Source: Tissierella sp. P1 | GTDB lineage: Bacteria > Bacillota > Clostridia > Tissierellales > Tissierellaceae | Reading direction: 5' to 3' | DNA length: 64,000 nt | Assembly (NCBI RefSeq): GCF_002266425.1 | Contig: NZ_NPMN01000005.1 | Span: 62,001 to 126,000, forward strand | Part shown: positions 34,086 to 43,088 of the stretch, piece by piece | Layout: each line of letters starts with the position of its first letter | Numbering within the stretch: the first letter of the stretch is position 1 | Position numbers and translations under genes: made by a program | The notes under the pieces: model-generated | What the model was told of the DNA's origin: nothing | Seen by the model: the letters and a program-made list of their open reading frames with translations, nothing else | The model's database searches: none

Positions 34086-35009
34086 TTAAGTTATTATTTT
34101 TAATAATATAGGAACTGTAATTAAGGATAATAATGTAGTTACAGATACTAGAACAGCTGCATATTCCTTTTCCTTATCAAAACTCTCTGCAAATATTGAA
34201 GTCATAGCTGAAGCAGGCATAGCAGTCATAATAATTACTGTATTTATAGCTTTTGATGTGTCTCCTACTAATAGTGATATAGAGTATATAATTATGGGAA
34301 TAATTGCCAATTTAGTAGTTATTCCATAATATATTGTCCAATCCCTTAAATGCTTTCTTATCTTAACATTTGAGAGTATAGCCCCAATAATAATCATAGA
34401 CAAAGGACCCGTAATATTTCCTATGCTTTTCATACTGGATGATATGGCACTAGGCAATTGAATATTAAATACCATGATTATAATACCTATAAAGACTGCT
34501 ATAATTGATGGGTTTAAAAGAACCTTTTCTATTTCTACCTTTAATTCCTTCTTTTCAAAATTACCTTTGAATAATATAAGTCCGTATGTCCACACAAATA
34601 TTACAAAGAACATATTAAATATAGATCCATATATAACACCTTCTGCGCCATATATAGAATTGAGTATTGGGAAACCAACGTAACCTGTATTAGTAAATAC
34701 ATTAGCAAAATGTAATATTGTTTTCTTATCATTCTTTACTGGCAATAGGAGTAAGTGCGAAATAGCTATCATTATTATATAGGCTATTAGGCTATAATAA
34801 AATGTCTTTATAACATTAGATTTAATAGTATCGTCATATGTAAAAATAAAAGATGCAGCAATCATGAAAGGTAATGCTATTTGTATAAGTATATCTGTTA
34901 ATCCTTTATTCATTTCTGAAGTGATAATTTCTTTCTTACTCCCATAAACACCGACTAAGATCATAATAAATAGAGAAAAGACACTGTCTATTATAGCTGA
35001 TATTTTCAA
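34086..35009 (-). CDS. AEC (auxin efflux carrier) family transporter
   Basis: A 307-residue membrane protein on the minus strand with about ten hydrophobic helices. The family's two five-helix halves are visible, with conserved polar breaks such as FANVFTNTGYVGFPILNSIY (N-x-G-x-x-G-x-P, residues ~100-120) and AMPASAMTSIFAES near 265. AEC carriers export malate, other organic acids or, in eukaryotes, auxin. AAGGGGGAA precedes the ATG on the minus strand. It is flanked by + strand genes, so it has its own promoter within 35010-35150. Confidence 0.85.
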   Translation of the reverse strand: MKISAIIDSVFSLFIMILVGVYGSKKEIITSEMNKGLTDILIQIALPFMIAASFIFTYDDTIKSNVIKTFYYSLIAYIIMIAISHLLLLPVKNDKKTILHFANVFTNTGYVGFPILNSIYGAEGVIYGSIFNMFFVIFVWTYGLILFKGNFEKKELKVEIEKVLLNPSIIAVFIGIIIMVFNIQLPSAISSSMKSIGNITGPLSMIIIGAILSNVKIRKHLRDWTIYYGITTKLAIIPIIIYSISLLVGDTSKAINTVIIMTAMPASAMTSIFAESFDKEKEYAAVLVSVTTLLSLITVPILLKIIT

Positions 35010-35165
35010 AGGAATTCCCCCTTTTATTTAGGTATTAATCATGTTATGTTGAATGAATATTTTTGTTACAAAATGACCTGCTAAGTAGAAGAAGACATAT
35101 CTAATATAGATGGCACTTAATTTAAAATGCAGGTATTTTTGAACTATTCAAATTTATTTTCCTGG

Positions 35166-35210
35166 AAAAGAAGGAATATGAGGAGATTTGCAGAATAAGT
35201 AATATAGAAG
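35166..35210 (+). promoter_or_regulatory. Promoter-like repeat module, copy C3
   Basis: AAGAAGGAATATGAGGAGA then TTTGCAGAATAAGTAATATAG, the short form of the module at 9928 and 20153, ending 50 nt before the exonuclease gene. Confidence 0.45.
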
Positions 35211-35259
35211 AATCAATTTATGAAGAGTTCACTACGGAAAAATTTACAGGAGGAGTAGT

Positions 35260-36099
35260 ATGGAAAGCTGTTTGATAATCGATGGACATAATTTATTGTT
35301 TCGTATGTTTTATGGTATACCAGGAAGTATCAGAAACTCTAAAGGGAATGAAATCAAAGGAGTTGTTGGATTTATAAGTGGACTTATTAAGTATATTAAT
35401 GAATTTTCCCCTAATAGTATAATGATTGTGTTTGATACTGAGACAAGCACAATAAACAAGTGCAATGATTACAGTGACTATAAAAGCAATCGAATAAACT
35501 ATCTAGATGTACCAGATAATGAAAATCCATTTACACAACTACCATATATATTTGAAGTTTTAAACTACCTAGAGATGCCCTATAAAGAAATAAAAGAATA
35601 CGAAGCAGATGATTATATTGCTTCTTTTTGTGAGAAGTATAGTAATAGATATAGATGTATAATTGTTTCTACAGACCAAGATTTTTTTCAACTAGCTAAT
35701 GATAATATATCTGTGTTTAACCCAAGTGGAAAACAGGGTATGATGTATACTTCTCAGAAAATATATGAAAAGCTTGGAGTATATCCACAGCAAATAGTTG
35801 AGTATAAATCATTAATTGGAGATAAAAGTGATAATATAACAGGTATTAGAGGAATAGGTCCCAAAACAGCACAAAAAATATTGAGTATTGGGAGTATAAG
35901 TGAGATATTAGAAAAAGGTTTGATGGATGGTAAATTGTATGATGCTTTGAAGGAAAATGAACCCATAATTAATAGAAATATTAATCTTATAGCTATGAAA
36001 AGAGATATACCAATTGATTTTGAAGTTAATAAATGGAGAAATAAAGTAAATGTTAATTTAAATGTAATGAACGTTATAAAGGCTAGTGGAGCTTATTGA
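35260..36099 (+). CDS. 5'-3' exonuclease, stand-alone FEN domain
   Basis: A 279-residue protein equal to the N-terminal nuclease domain of DNA polymerase I, without polymerase. Metal-binding and DNA-binding motifs: CLIIDGHNLLFRMFYG, MIVFDTET, EYEADDYIASF, IIVSTDQDFFQL, YKSLIGDKSDNITGIRGIGP and the helix-hairpin-helix GIGPKTAQKIL. Removes RNA primers or flaps during replication and repair. AGGAGGAG precedes the ATG, downstream of promoter module C3. Confidence 0.9.
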   Translation: MESCLIIDGHNLLFRMFYGIPGSIRNSKGNEIKGVVGFISGLIKYINEFSPNSIMIVFDTETSTINKCNDYSDYKSNRINYLDVPDNENPFTQLPYIFEVLNYLEMPYKEIKEYEADDYIASFCEKYSNRYRCIIVSTDQDFFQLANDNISVFNPSGKQGMMYTSQKIYEKLGVYPQQIVEYKSLIGDKSDNITGIRGIGPKTAQKILSIGSISEILEKGLMDGKLYDALKENEPIINRNINLIAMKRDIPIDFEVNKWRNKVNVNLNVMNVIKASGAY

Positions 36100-36131
36100 T
36101 AGATAAGATTAAAAGAATTTAGGGGGGAAAT

Positions 36132-37082
36132 ATGCTAAACATAGATTTAAATGAATTAAAAGATAAATTAAAGCCAATTATTGGAATTGTTGATTCAATT
36201 GAACCAATTGGTAATCATAATTTACAAAGACATCTGGTTTATAAGTTGTCATGTGGTAGCAAAAAATATGTAATTAAGCTTTATTACAAAAAGAATAGGT
36301 GGAATAGAGAGGTTGCAAGTCTAAAGCTTTTTGCAAATACAGAAGTTTTAGTTCCCAAGATTGTTGATTATGGTATATTTGACAATGTGTTAGAATGGCT
36401 AGTATATGATTTTATTGAAGGGGAGCTGTTGACCCAAGTACATGAGAAATTATCATTGGATAATTTAAAGGATATCTATTATGAAATGGGGAGGCAGTTA
36501 GATATAATTCATTGTCATAAGGAATTTGATTTTTTTGGAAGCATGGATGAGAATGGCAGGAGTATTCAAGATTTTGTTACATATAGAGAGTACTTTGAAG
36601 ACTTAATGAATAGAATATTGTCGGAGTTGTATTCCTTTGAGCATCAAAATTTAACACTGCTAAAAGAAGCGGAGAATCGGTTGAAATCAATGTATAGTAT
36701 ACTAGATGAAGTAAGTAAAGCAACTTTGTGTCATAATGATTTTAGTCCTAGAAATATATTAGTCAGCGAAATAGATGATAAGTATTACTTAAAAGCTATA
36801 ATAGATTTTGAACAAAGTATACCGATTGATATAGATAAAGAATTAGTTCAAGTTTATTTACCACTTATTGAAAATGATAAAGTATTGGCAGAGAGATTTA
36901 AATCTGGTTATGAGGAATTTGGTAGAATTAATCTTAGTAAATTAGATTTAAAAAGAGATTTTTATAATTTACATATGGGGTTAGGGATTTGTGCATGGGC
37001 TAAAGAAGTTAATTATGAATATTATTTAGAAGGAATGAAAATCTTAGAAGAAACTGTGAATAGGTTGATGGATTGTAAATAA
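36132..37082 (+). CDS. APH/choline-kinase-family phosphotransferase
   Basis: A 316-residue kinase-fold protein. N-lobe: RHLVYKLSCGSKKYVIKLYY (Lys near 55) and VYDFIEGELL hinge. C-lobe: catalytic loop TLCHNDFSPRNILV with the Asp near 202 and metal-binding AIIDFEQS (near 228). This family phosphorylates aminoglycosides, choline, homoserine or similar alcohols; the Ser-Pro-Arg in the loop is the common Firmicute variant. Starts 32 bp after the exonuclease, with AGGGGGGAAAT upstream, so the two may be co-transcribed. Confidence 0.85.
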   Translation: MLNIDLNELKDKLKPIIGIVDSIEPIGNHNLQRHLVYKLSCGSKKYVIKLYYKKNRWNREVASLKLFANTEVLVPKIVDYGIFDNVLEWLVYDFIEGELLTQVHEKLSLDNLKDIYYEMGRQLDIIHCHKEFDFFGSMDENGRSIQDFVTYREYFEDLMNRILSELYSFEHQNLTLLKEAENRLKSMYSILDEVSKATLCHNDFSPRNILVSEIDDKYYLKAIIDFEQSIPIDIDKELVQVYLPLIENDKVLAERFKSGYEEFGRINLSKLDLKRDFYNLHMGLGICAWAKEVNYEYYLEGMKILEETVNRLMDCK

Positions 37083-37106
37083 ATAATCTAAAGAGGAGAG
37101 TTATCA

Positions 37107-37466
37107 ATGCAAGAGAGCGTAAAATTAAAAACTATTGATGAATATATCGGGACATGTTCAGAAGAAATTCAACCTAAACTTAGAAAGCTTAGGCAGATTA
37201 TTCTAGATGCATCACCAGAATTGACAGAGAAGATTAGTTGGAATATGCCTACTTTTTATTTCAAGGGAAATGTAATCCATTTTGCAGCACATAAAAGACA
37301 TATCGGTCTATATTGTGGAGCAGAAACAGTTAAAGTCTTTAGTAACATACTTCACAGTTATAAGACTTCCAATGGTACAATCCAAATATCTAATGATAGG
37401 GAATTAGATATAGATCTGATTCAAAATATTGTAAGGTTTAATATTGAAGGAAATAGAAATAAATAG
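37107..37466 (+). CDS. DUF1801 (YdhG-like) protein
   Basis: A 119-residue protein of the DUF1801/YdhG family: IDEYIGTCSEEIQPKLRKLR, then DASPELTEKISWNMPTFYF, VIHFAAHKRHIGLYCGAE and ISNDRELDIDLI. Bacillus relatives have been proposed to be iron chaperones or frataxin-like proteins, an assignment I would not extend here. GGAGAG precedes the ATG; only 24 bp from the APH gene, so probably the same transcript. Confidence 0.85.
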   Translation: MQESVKLKTIDEYIGTCSEEIQPKLRKLRQIILDASPELTEKISWNMPTFYFKGNVIHFAAHKRHIGLYCGAETVKVFSNILHSYKTSNGTIQISNDRELDIDLIQNIVRFNIEGNRNK

Positions 37467-37547
37467 ATTGAGATAATGGACATTTTTAATTCGTAATTAT
37501 TAATATAAAATAAGTCTTTATATGAGATTATATTGGAGGGATAAGGT

Positions 37548-38933
37548 ATGAAAGAAAAAATCCAAGAAATAGAAGGTGTTTTACGGAAATATGGGCAAGA
37601 ACATCTATTAAGACATTTTAAAGAACTTTCAGATGAAGAAAAAGAAAATTTACTGGATCAAATACTATTAATTGATTTTGACCTTATAACCTCTTTATAT
37701 AAGAAAGTAATAAATCATGAAATGAATGAAAATCAACAAGACTTACAACCACTTAAAGCATATGAATGGGATGCTATAGATAGTCAAGAGAAACAACAGT
37801 TATATGATATTGGAATTAAAAAGATTAAGGATAGTAAAGCTGCTGTAATTCTTTTAGCTGGAGGACAAGGGACAAGGCTAGGTTACTCGGGGGCTAAAGG
37901 AACTTTTGATATTGGTTTGCCGTCTCATAAATCTCTTTTCCAGTTACAATGTGAGCGATTAAGAAATATATCAAGAAAATGCGGCACATATATCAATTGG
38001 TATATCATGACTAGTCCTGTGAATCATGATGAGACAGTACAATTTTTTGATGATAATAACTATTTTGATTATCCTAAAGAAAATATTACTTTCTTTAAGC
38101 AAGGCATATTTCCTACAATAGATGTTAATGGTAAGATATTTCTTGAAGAAAGAGGTAAAGTTAGTATGGCACCAAATGGAAATGGTGGTTGCTTTTTAGC
38201 ACTTAGAGATAAAGGTATACTTACAGAAATGAAGGAGAAAGGTATTGAGTGGATATTTATTAATGGTATAGATAATGTACTTGTGAGAGTAGCAGATCCT
38301 TATTTCTTAGGTTTTGCAGTTAAAATAGGTTTGCCATCGGCAAGCAAAGTAGTATCAAAAAAAAGTCCAACTGAAAAAGCGGGAATACTTTGTTATCAAA
38401 ATGGACGACCAGCTATAGTTGAATATTCAGAATTACCTGTAGAGCTAGCACAAAAGACAAATGACGATGGAAATTTAATATATGATAATGCTAATATAAT
38501 TAGTCATCTATTAAAGCTAGAAGTCATAGAGGAGTTTTTTAATTATGAAATTCCATTTCATGTAGCACACAAAAAAATTCCATATATAAATATTAGTGGA
38601 GATATTGAATACTCAAGTGAACCTAATGGATATAAATTTGAAAGTTTTATATTTGATATTTTTTCTTATGTAGTTGATATGGCAGTGCTAAAGGTTAGGA
38701 GAGAAGAGGAATTTGCACCAGTGAAAAACAAAGATGGTGAAGATAGCCCTTTTACTGCTAAAAACCTATTATTAAACTTACATAAAAATTGGTTGATAAA
38801 TAGTGGTGTTGATTCCAAGTTACTAGATGGAAAGATAATTGAGATATCTCCTTTGACATCATACAATGGGGAAGATATTGAGAGAGAGTTAATTATAGAT
38901 AAATTATTTCAATCTGACACTTTATTAATTTAA
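37548..38933 (+). CDS. UDP-sugar pyrophosphorylase (UDPGP type 1 family)
   Basis: A 461-residue nucleotidyltransferase that would make UDP-GlcNAc/UDP-GalNAc or UDP-hexose from UTP and sugar-1-phosphate. The nucleotide-binding loop VILLAGGQGTRLGYSGAKGT (near 103-122) is diagnostic; GNGGCFLALRDKGI (uridine site), EWIFINGIDNVLVRVADPYF and AGILCYQNGRPAIVEYSEL follow in the family's order. It resembles eukaryotic UAP1 more than bacterial GlmU or GalU. GGAGGGATAAGGT precedes the ATG. Confidence 0.88.
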   Translation: MKEKIQEIEGVLRKYGQEHLLRHFKELSDEEKENLLDQILLIDFDLITSLYKKVINHEMNENQQDLQPLKAYEWDAIDSQEKQQLYDIGIKKIKDSKAAVILLAGGQGTRLGYSGAKGTFDIGLPSHKSLFQLQCERLRNISRKCGTYINWYIMTSPVNHDETVQFFDDNNYFDYPKENITFFKQGIFPTIDVNGKIFLEERGKVSMAPNGNGGCFLALRDKGILTEMKEKGIEWIFINGIDNVLVRVADPYFLGFAVKIGLPSASKVVSKKSPTEKAGILCYQNGRPAIVEYSELPVELAQKTNDDGNLIYDNANIISHLLKLEVIEEFFNYEIPFHVAHKKIPYINISGDIEYSSEPNGYKFESFIFDIFSYVVDMAVLKVRREEEFAPVKNKDGEDSPFTAKNLLLNLHKNWLINSGVDSKLLDGKIIEISPLTSYNGEDIERELIIDKLFQSDTLLI

Positions 38934-39094
38934 ACAAGGTACGATTATAATTTATTAATATAATATAATAATATTTATTTTAATGGAAAAAAAGCGGTTA
39001 GGGAATAAAACTAGAGAAATAAATGACTTCATATAATAAGATTTTTTATAAATAACTATTATTATCTCTAGAAAAATAATTAGGAGGTCTTGGG

Positions 39095-40078
39095 ATGAGT
39101 AGTGAAATAAAAATTTTCAGTGGTAGTTCAAGTAAGAATTTTGCTCAGAGTATATGTGATTATATAGGAGTTGAACTTGGCAAGTCTGAAGTAATTACAT
39201 TTTCAGAAGGCAATACATTTGTTAGGATTGGAGAAACTGTGAGAGATAAGGATGTATATCTTGTACAATCTATAGGGTTAAATCCAAACGATGAATTTGT
39301 TGAGATATTATTTTGGATGGATGCATTTAAAAGAGCAAGTGCAAGTTCAGTAACAGCTATAATGCCATATTTCAGTTACGCAAAAGGAGATAAAAAAGAT
39401 GAGCCTAGAGTATCCATAAGGGCAAGGGTATGTGCAGAATCGATAGAACTAGCTGGAGCAGATAGGATAGTTACAATGGATTTACATAGTCCACAGATAC
39501 AGGGCTTTTTCAAGAAACCAGTTGATAACTTAATAGCACTACCAGTACTATGTGAATATATAAAGAATATGGATATTGATAATTATGTTATAGTTTCTCC
39601 TGATGCAGGTTATGCAAAACAAGCAAGAGAGTTTTCACGCCATCTTGGTGTTTCTACAGTAATAGGAGATAAGACTAGAAAGGCTCATGATGAAAAAGCC
39701 AAGGTACTGGAGCTCATTGGAGATGTTAAAGATAAAAATGCAATAATAGTTGATGATTTTAGCATAAGTGGAGGAACGTTAGTAGAATTAGCAGGATTTC
39801 TTAAAGAAAGAGGTGCTAAGAAAATATTTGCATGTTTATCTCATATATTACTCAATTCAAAAGGAGTAGAAAAAATTGAAAATAGTCCAATAGAAAAGGT
39901 TATAAGTACAGATACAGTTATAAACCCATATGTTCAAGATTCTAGCAAAGTTGAAATTGTGTCAGTTGCACCTGTTTTTGCAGAGGCTATTATAAGGATT
40001 CATAATAGAGAATCTCTTAGTATATTATTTGAAAAGCTGCCAGAAAGAGTTATTAGGGCATTAGATTTAAAGAAATAA
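39095..40078 (+). CDS. prs: Ribose-phosphate pyrophosphokinase (PRPP synthetase), divergent
   Basis: A 327-residue PRPP synthetase: IKIFSGSSSKNFAQSI, GKSEVITFSEGNTFVRIGE, RASASSVTAIMPYFSYA, RIVTMDLHSPQIQGFF (the usual MDLHAxQIQGFF) and the PRPP loop NAIIVDDFSISGGTL. Makes PRPP from ribose-5-phosphate and ATP for nucleotide, His and Trp synthesis. The usual KxDR-x-x-PR segment reads KKDEPRVS, and the VDDIIDTAGT loop reads VDDFSISGGT, so it is a divergent paralogue, not the core housekeeping copy. Strong AGGAGG upstream. Confidence 0.85.
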   Translation: MSSEIKIFSGSSSKNFAQSICDYIGVELGKSEVITFSEGNTFVRIGETVRDKDVYLVQSIGLNPNDEFVEILFWMDAFKRASASSVTAIMPYFSYAKGDKKDEPRVSIRARVCAESIELAGADRIVTMDLHSPQIQGFFKKPVDNLIALPVLCEYIKNMDIDNYVIVSPDAGYAKQAREFSRHLGVSTVIGDKTRKAHDEKAKVLELIGDVKDKNAIIVDDFSISGGTLVELAGFLKERGAKKIFACLSHILLNSKGVEKIENSPIEKVISTDTVINPYVQDSSKVEIVSVAPVFAEAIIRIHNRESLSILFEKLPERVIRALDLKK

Positions 40079-40114
40079 AGAGAAAATATTATTTTATTGA
40101 TAAGGAGATAATCT

Positions 40115-40458
40115 ATGGAATTAGGTAATATTTATGAAAATACGGCATGGCTTTATGATTATGACAATAGAGATAATTTGACAGATGATATATCTTTTTA
40201 TAAAGAATATACGCTAAAGTTAAGTGGAGAAGTGCTGGAATTAGGCTGTGGTACTGGAAGGGTAGCTTTGAAATTACAGAGAGTAATGGAAATATGAAAA
40301 GATTAGAAGAACATTTAAAATTAAAATATTATTACCATGACCAAATTACTAAATATTTAACAGATGCTGGATTTTCTATAGAAGAAGAATATGGCTGGTA
40401 TGATAAGAGTGATATTACAAGTGGCAGAGAATTAATTTTTGTATGCAAGAGGATATAA
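40115..40458 (+). pseudogene. SAM methyltransferase, centre deleted and frame broken
   Basis: The N-terminal frame (40115-40297) carries the family opening ENTAWLYDYDNRDNLTDDIS and motif I VLELGCGTGRVALKLQ, then stops. The C-terminal frame (40294-40458) supplies the normal end (LKYYYHDQITKYLTDAGFS, EEYGWYDKSDI and RELIFVCKR). The joint lies near 40275, with about 150 residues of the core missing. AAGGAG upstream of the start is intact. Confidence 0.75.
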
Positions 40459-40545
40459 AATCATATATCAAGCAAGGAATATCTTGAATTAGTTCAAGAA
40501 CTATTAAAGTTTATTATGGATATTTACATAGGGAGGTAATAAATA

Positions 40546-41088
40546 ATGAAAACGTTGGAAACTGAAAGAACTATTCTTAGAACATGGAAAATAGATGATA
40601 TAGATGATTTTTATGAATATGCAAAAAATCCTAATATAGGTCCAAGTGCAGGATGGGAGCCTCATGAGAGCCAAAATGTCTCAATGAAAATACTACAATC
40701 ATTTATAGAAAAAGACGAAGTATGGGCAATTGAATACAAGGATAATAATAAGGTAATAGGCTCAGTAGGAGCTCATATTGATGAAAAAAGACGAAGTGTT
40801 AATGGGAAGATGATTGGATATGTACTTTCAGAGGATTACTGGGGAAAGGGAATTATGGGTGAAGTTGTAAAAGAAGTAGTAAGGCACTTATTTGATGAAG
40901 AGAATTGTGACATAATTTCTTGCTATCATTACCCTTTCAATAGCCAATCTAAAAGAGTAATTGAAAAAAGTGGATTTCAATATGAGGGGACCTTGAGACT
41001 TGCTAGTAAAATATATGATGGAAGGATTTATGATGATGTTTGTTATTCTATAACGAGAGAAGAGTATTTAGATAGGAAACAAAAATAG
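40546..41088 (+). CDS. GNAT acetyltransferase, RimJ/RimL type
   Basis: A 180-residue GNAT of the ribosomal-protein-acetylase type: LETERTILRTWKIDDIDDFY at the start, NPNIGPSAGWEPHES, GYVLSEDYWGKGIMGEV (acetyl-CoA loop), FNSQSKRVIEKSGFQYEGTL (motif B) and the closing RIYDDVCYSITREEY. Acetylates an amine of a protein or small molecule. GGGAGGTAAT precedes the ATG. Confidence 0.88.
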   Translation: MKTLETERTILRTWKIDDIDDFYEYAKNPNIGPSAGWEPHESQNVSMKILQSFIEKDEVWAIEYKDNNKVIGSVGAHIDEKRRSVNGKMIGYVLSEDYWGKGIMGEVVKEVVRHLFDEENCDIISCYHYPFNSQSKRVIEKSGFQYEGTLRLASKIYDGRIYDDVCYSITREEYLDRKQK

Positions 41089-41162
41089 ACTAATGAATGG
41101 GATTTACCATTTATGAACTATATAAAAATGTTATAGAAATGATGATAAGGAGGAAAAAAGGA

Positions 41163-41450
41163 TTGAAAATAAAAGGATTAAGAAAAGCAGTTACGATATT
41201 TACTGTTATTGCTATAGCAATGACTATCATTAGTATAAGTTTTAATTCTTTATTAACTATGTATTTATCATATAAATTAAATAATGAAGTAGGTAAAGTA
41301 AGCTCCATAGGGATTATAGGTGGTGCTGATGGACCAACAGCTATTTATTTGACAAGCCAACCGCATCCATATCTTTTTACTGTTATATTTTTATTGCTTT
41401 CAATAGTTGGAGCTTTATATTTGTTTTTTACTAGAAAAGTAATTAAATAG
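41163..41450 (+). CDS. Small membrane protein carrying the OadB-type GGADGPT motif
   Basis: A 95-residue protein. It has a hydrophobic helix (about 10-35), then SIGIIGGADGPTAIYLT near 52-68, then a second helix (about 75-90). IGIIGGADGPT is a signature of the beta subunit of sodium-translocating decarboxylases (OadB/MmdB/GcdB), normally embedded in a ~400-residue transporter, yet here it stands in a two-helix protein. TTG 41163 follows AAGGAGG (41147-41153) with 9-nt spacing; upstream frame extensions lie before the ribosome binding site. Function unknown. Confidence 0.65.
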   Translation: MKIKGLRKAVTIFTVIAIAMTIISISFNSLLTMYLSYKLNNEVGKVSSIGIIGGADGPTAIYLTSQPHPYLFTVIFLLLSIVGALYLFFTRKVIK

Positions 41451-41519
41451 TTATGAGCGCAATTCATTTATTTTAAATCATAGAAGCGAAGACTATGCAA
41501 TACTAAGGAGAAATTTACT

Positions 41520-41999
41520 TTGAAGAAACTAGAAACTGCAATTAGATTGAGAGAAGAAGGAAAATTAAAAGAATCGAATGAAATTTTAACAAATCTTGTA
41601 AAGGAATATCCAAATGATGCAATGGTCAATTATCAATGTGCTTGGAGTTTTGATGTTTTAGGCCTGGAAATAAATGCAGTACCGTATTATGAAAAAGCTA
41701 TTTTAATTGGGTTAGATGATGAGGATCTACAAAGTGCTTTTTTAGGATTAGGTAGCACATATAGAACATTAGGACAATATGAAAAGTCAAAAGAAGTTTT
41801 TGAAAAAGCTTTATTTAAGTTTCCAGAGAATAGAGCTATAAAGGTTTTTTATGCAATGACCTTATATAACTTAAAGGAACACTCTAAAGCAATGGAAATT
41901 TTACTATGTAATTTAACCCAAACATCTTTAGATGGAAATATAAAGAAGTATAAAAAAGCAATAGAATTTTATTCTGATAAGTTGGATAGGATATGGTAA
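41520..41999 (+). CDS. TPR protein
   Basis: A 159-residue soluble protein of tetratricopeptide repeats: LRLREEGKLKESNEILTNL-type first helix pair, VNYQCAWSFDVLGLEINAV, then SAFLGLGSTYRTLGQYEKSK and KVFYAMTLYNLKEHSKAMEI. The repeat spacing is about 34-38 residues. Likely a protein-protein interaction adaptor or a small bacterial TPR of unknown partner. TTG start at 41520 after AAGGAG. Complete. Confidence 0.8.
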   Translation: MKKLETAIRLREEGKLKESNEILTNLVKEYPNDAMVNYQCAWSFDVLGLEINAVPYYEKAILIGLDDEDLQSAFLGLGSTYRTLGQYEKSKEVFEKALFKFPENRAIKVFYAMTLYNLKEHSKAMEILLCNLTQTSLDGNIKKYKKAIEFYSDKLDRIW

Positions 42000-42070
42000 T
42001 TTATATAATTTCAAATAATCAGTTTTAAAATAGGAAAAGAAAATGATATATCATGTAGGGGAGATTAAAT

Positions 42071-42547
42071 ATGAAAAAAACAGAACATAATTCAGTGGGA
42101 ATTATGTGGAAAAATTATTTAGAAACAATTGGTGAATCTATTTCTAATACCAAGAAGGAATATGTATCATGGCATTTCGAGATAACAGAAGGTGCAGCAA
42201 ACAAATTAGCAAAATTAGTTTTGGAAGGTAAGAAGAAAGCTACGGCGTCTTCATTATGGGTGTATGAATATGAGGGAGAACCTATACCAAATGAAGGCGA
42301 TTACAGTATAATAACGGATTGGGATGGTGTCGCAGTATGTATTATTCAGACAAAACGTGTTGAAATAATACCATTCAACTTAATTACAGGAGAGCATGCA
42401 AGAAAAGAAGGCGAAGGAGACTTAAGTCTTGAATATTGGAGAAAAGTCCATGAAGAGTTTTTTACTGAGGAATGTAATACTATTGATAAAGAATTTACGG
42501 AAGGCATGCCAGTTATTTTTGAAGAATTTGAGGTAGTTTATATTTAG
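42071..42547 (+). CDS. ASCH-domain protein
   Basis: A 158-residue protein with an ASCH (PUA-like, RNA-binding) fold. It opens HNSVGIMWKNYLETIGE; KKATASSLWVYEYEGEPIP, GDYSIITDWDGVAVCIIQTK and GEGDLSLEYWRKVHEEFF are the recurring ASCH strands and the EG-x-x-D-x-x-x-W-x-x-x-H end. Proposed roles include RNA binding or N4-acetylcytidine amidohydrolase activity. Partly formed GGGGAGATT upstream. Confidence 0.85.
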   Translation: MKKTEHNSVGIMWKNYLETIGESISNTKKEYVSWHFEITEGAANKLAKLVLEGKKKATASSLWVYEYEGEPIPNEGDYSIITDWDGVAVCIIQTKRVEIIPFNLITGEHARKEGEGDLSLEYWRKVHEEFFTEECNTIDKEFTEGMPVIFEEFEVVYI

Positions 42548-42599
42548 TTAAAGATAAGTATAAAAATGAAAATTATACTAAGAAGAAGAGGAACTATGT

Positions 42600-43088
42600 A
42601 TGAAAAAACTAATTATTATTAATGGGGTACCAGGGGTGGGAAAGACTACTATCTGTAGAGAGCTTTATAAATCAATTTCCAACTCAGTATGGTTAGATGG
42701 TGATTGGTGTTGGATGATGAACCCTTTTGTAGTCAATGAAGAGAATAAGAAGATGGTTGAAGATAATATTAACTTCTTATTAAGAAGCTACTTGAATAAT
42801 TCCTCTTATAAATATGTTATTTTTAATTGGGTAATAGGCAACGAAAAGATATTTGAAACAATACTAAGTAAATTAGATGATCTAGAATTCCAACTTTATA
42901 AAATATCATTGATATCTTCTCCTAAAACTCTTAAAGAAAGAATGCTAGAAGATGGAAGAACGGAAGAACAAATAGAAAATAGCATTAATAGACTAAAATT
43001 TTATGAAGATATGGATACGTTTAAAATAGATATAACAAACATGAGTGTAAGAAATGTAGTCAGTAAAATTTTGGAGATGATAAAATAA
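42600..43088 (+). CDS. P-loop nucleoside/nucleotide kinase-like protein
   Basis: A 162-residue P-loop protein: Walker A IINGVPGVGKTTICRELY (near 5-18), SVWLDGDWCWMMNPF, VIFNWVIGNEKIF and the LID-like KTLKERMLEDGRTEEQIENS. Resembles small kinases of unknown substrate in Firmicutes, some near chloramphenicol phosphotransferase. AGAGGAACTATGT precedes the start. Its stop overlaps the next ATG by 1 nt (TAATG), so the two are coupled. Confidence 0.8.
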   Translation: MKKLIIINGVPGVGKTTICRELYKSISNSVWLDGDWCWMMNPFVVNEENKKMVEDNINFLLRSYLNNSSYKYVIFNWVIGNEKIFETILSKLDDLEFQLYKISLISSPKTLKERMLEDGRTEEQIENSINRLKFYEDMDTFKIDITNMSVRNVVSKILEMIK

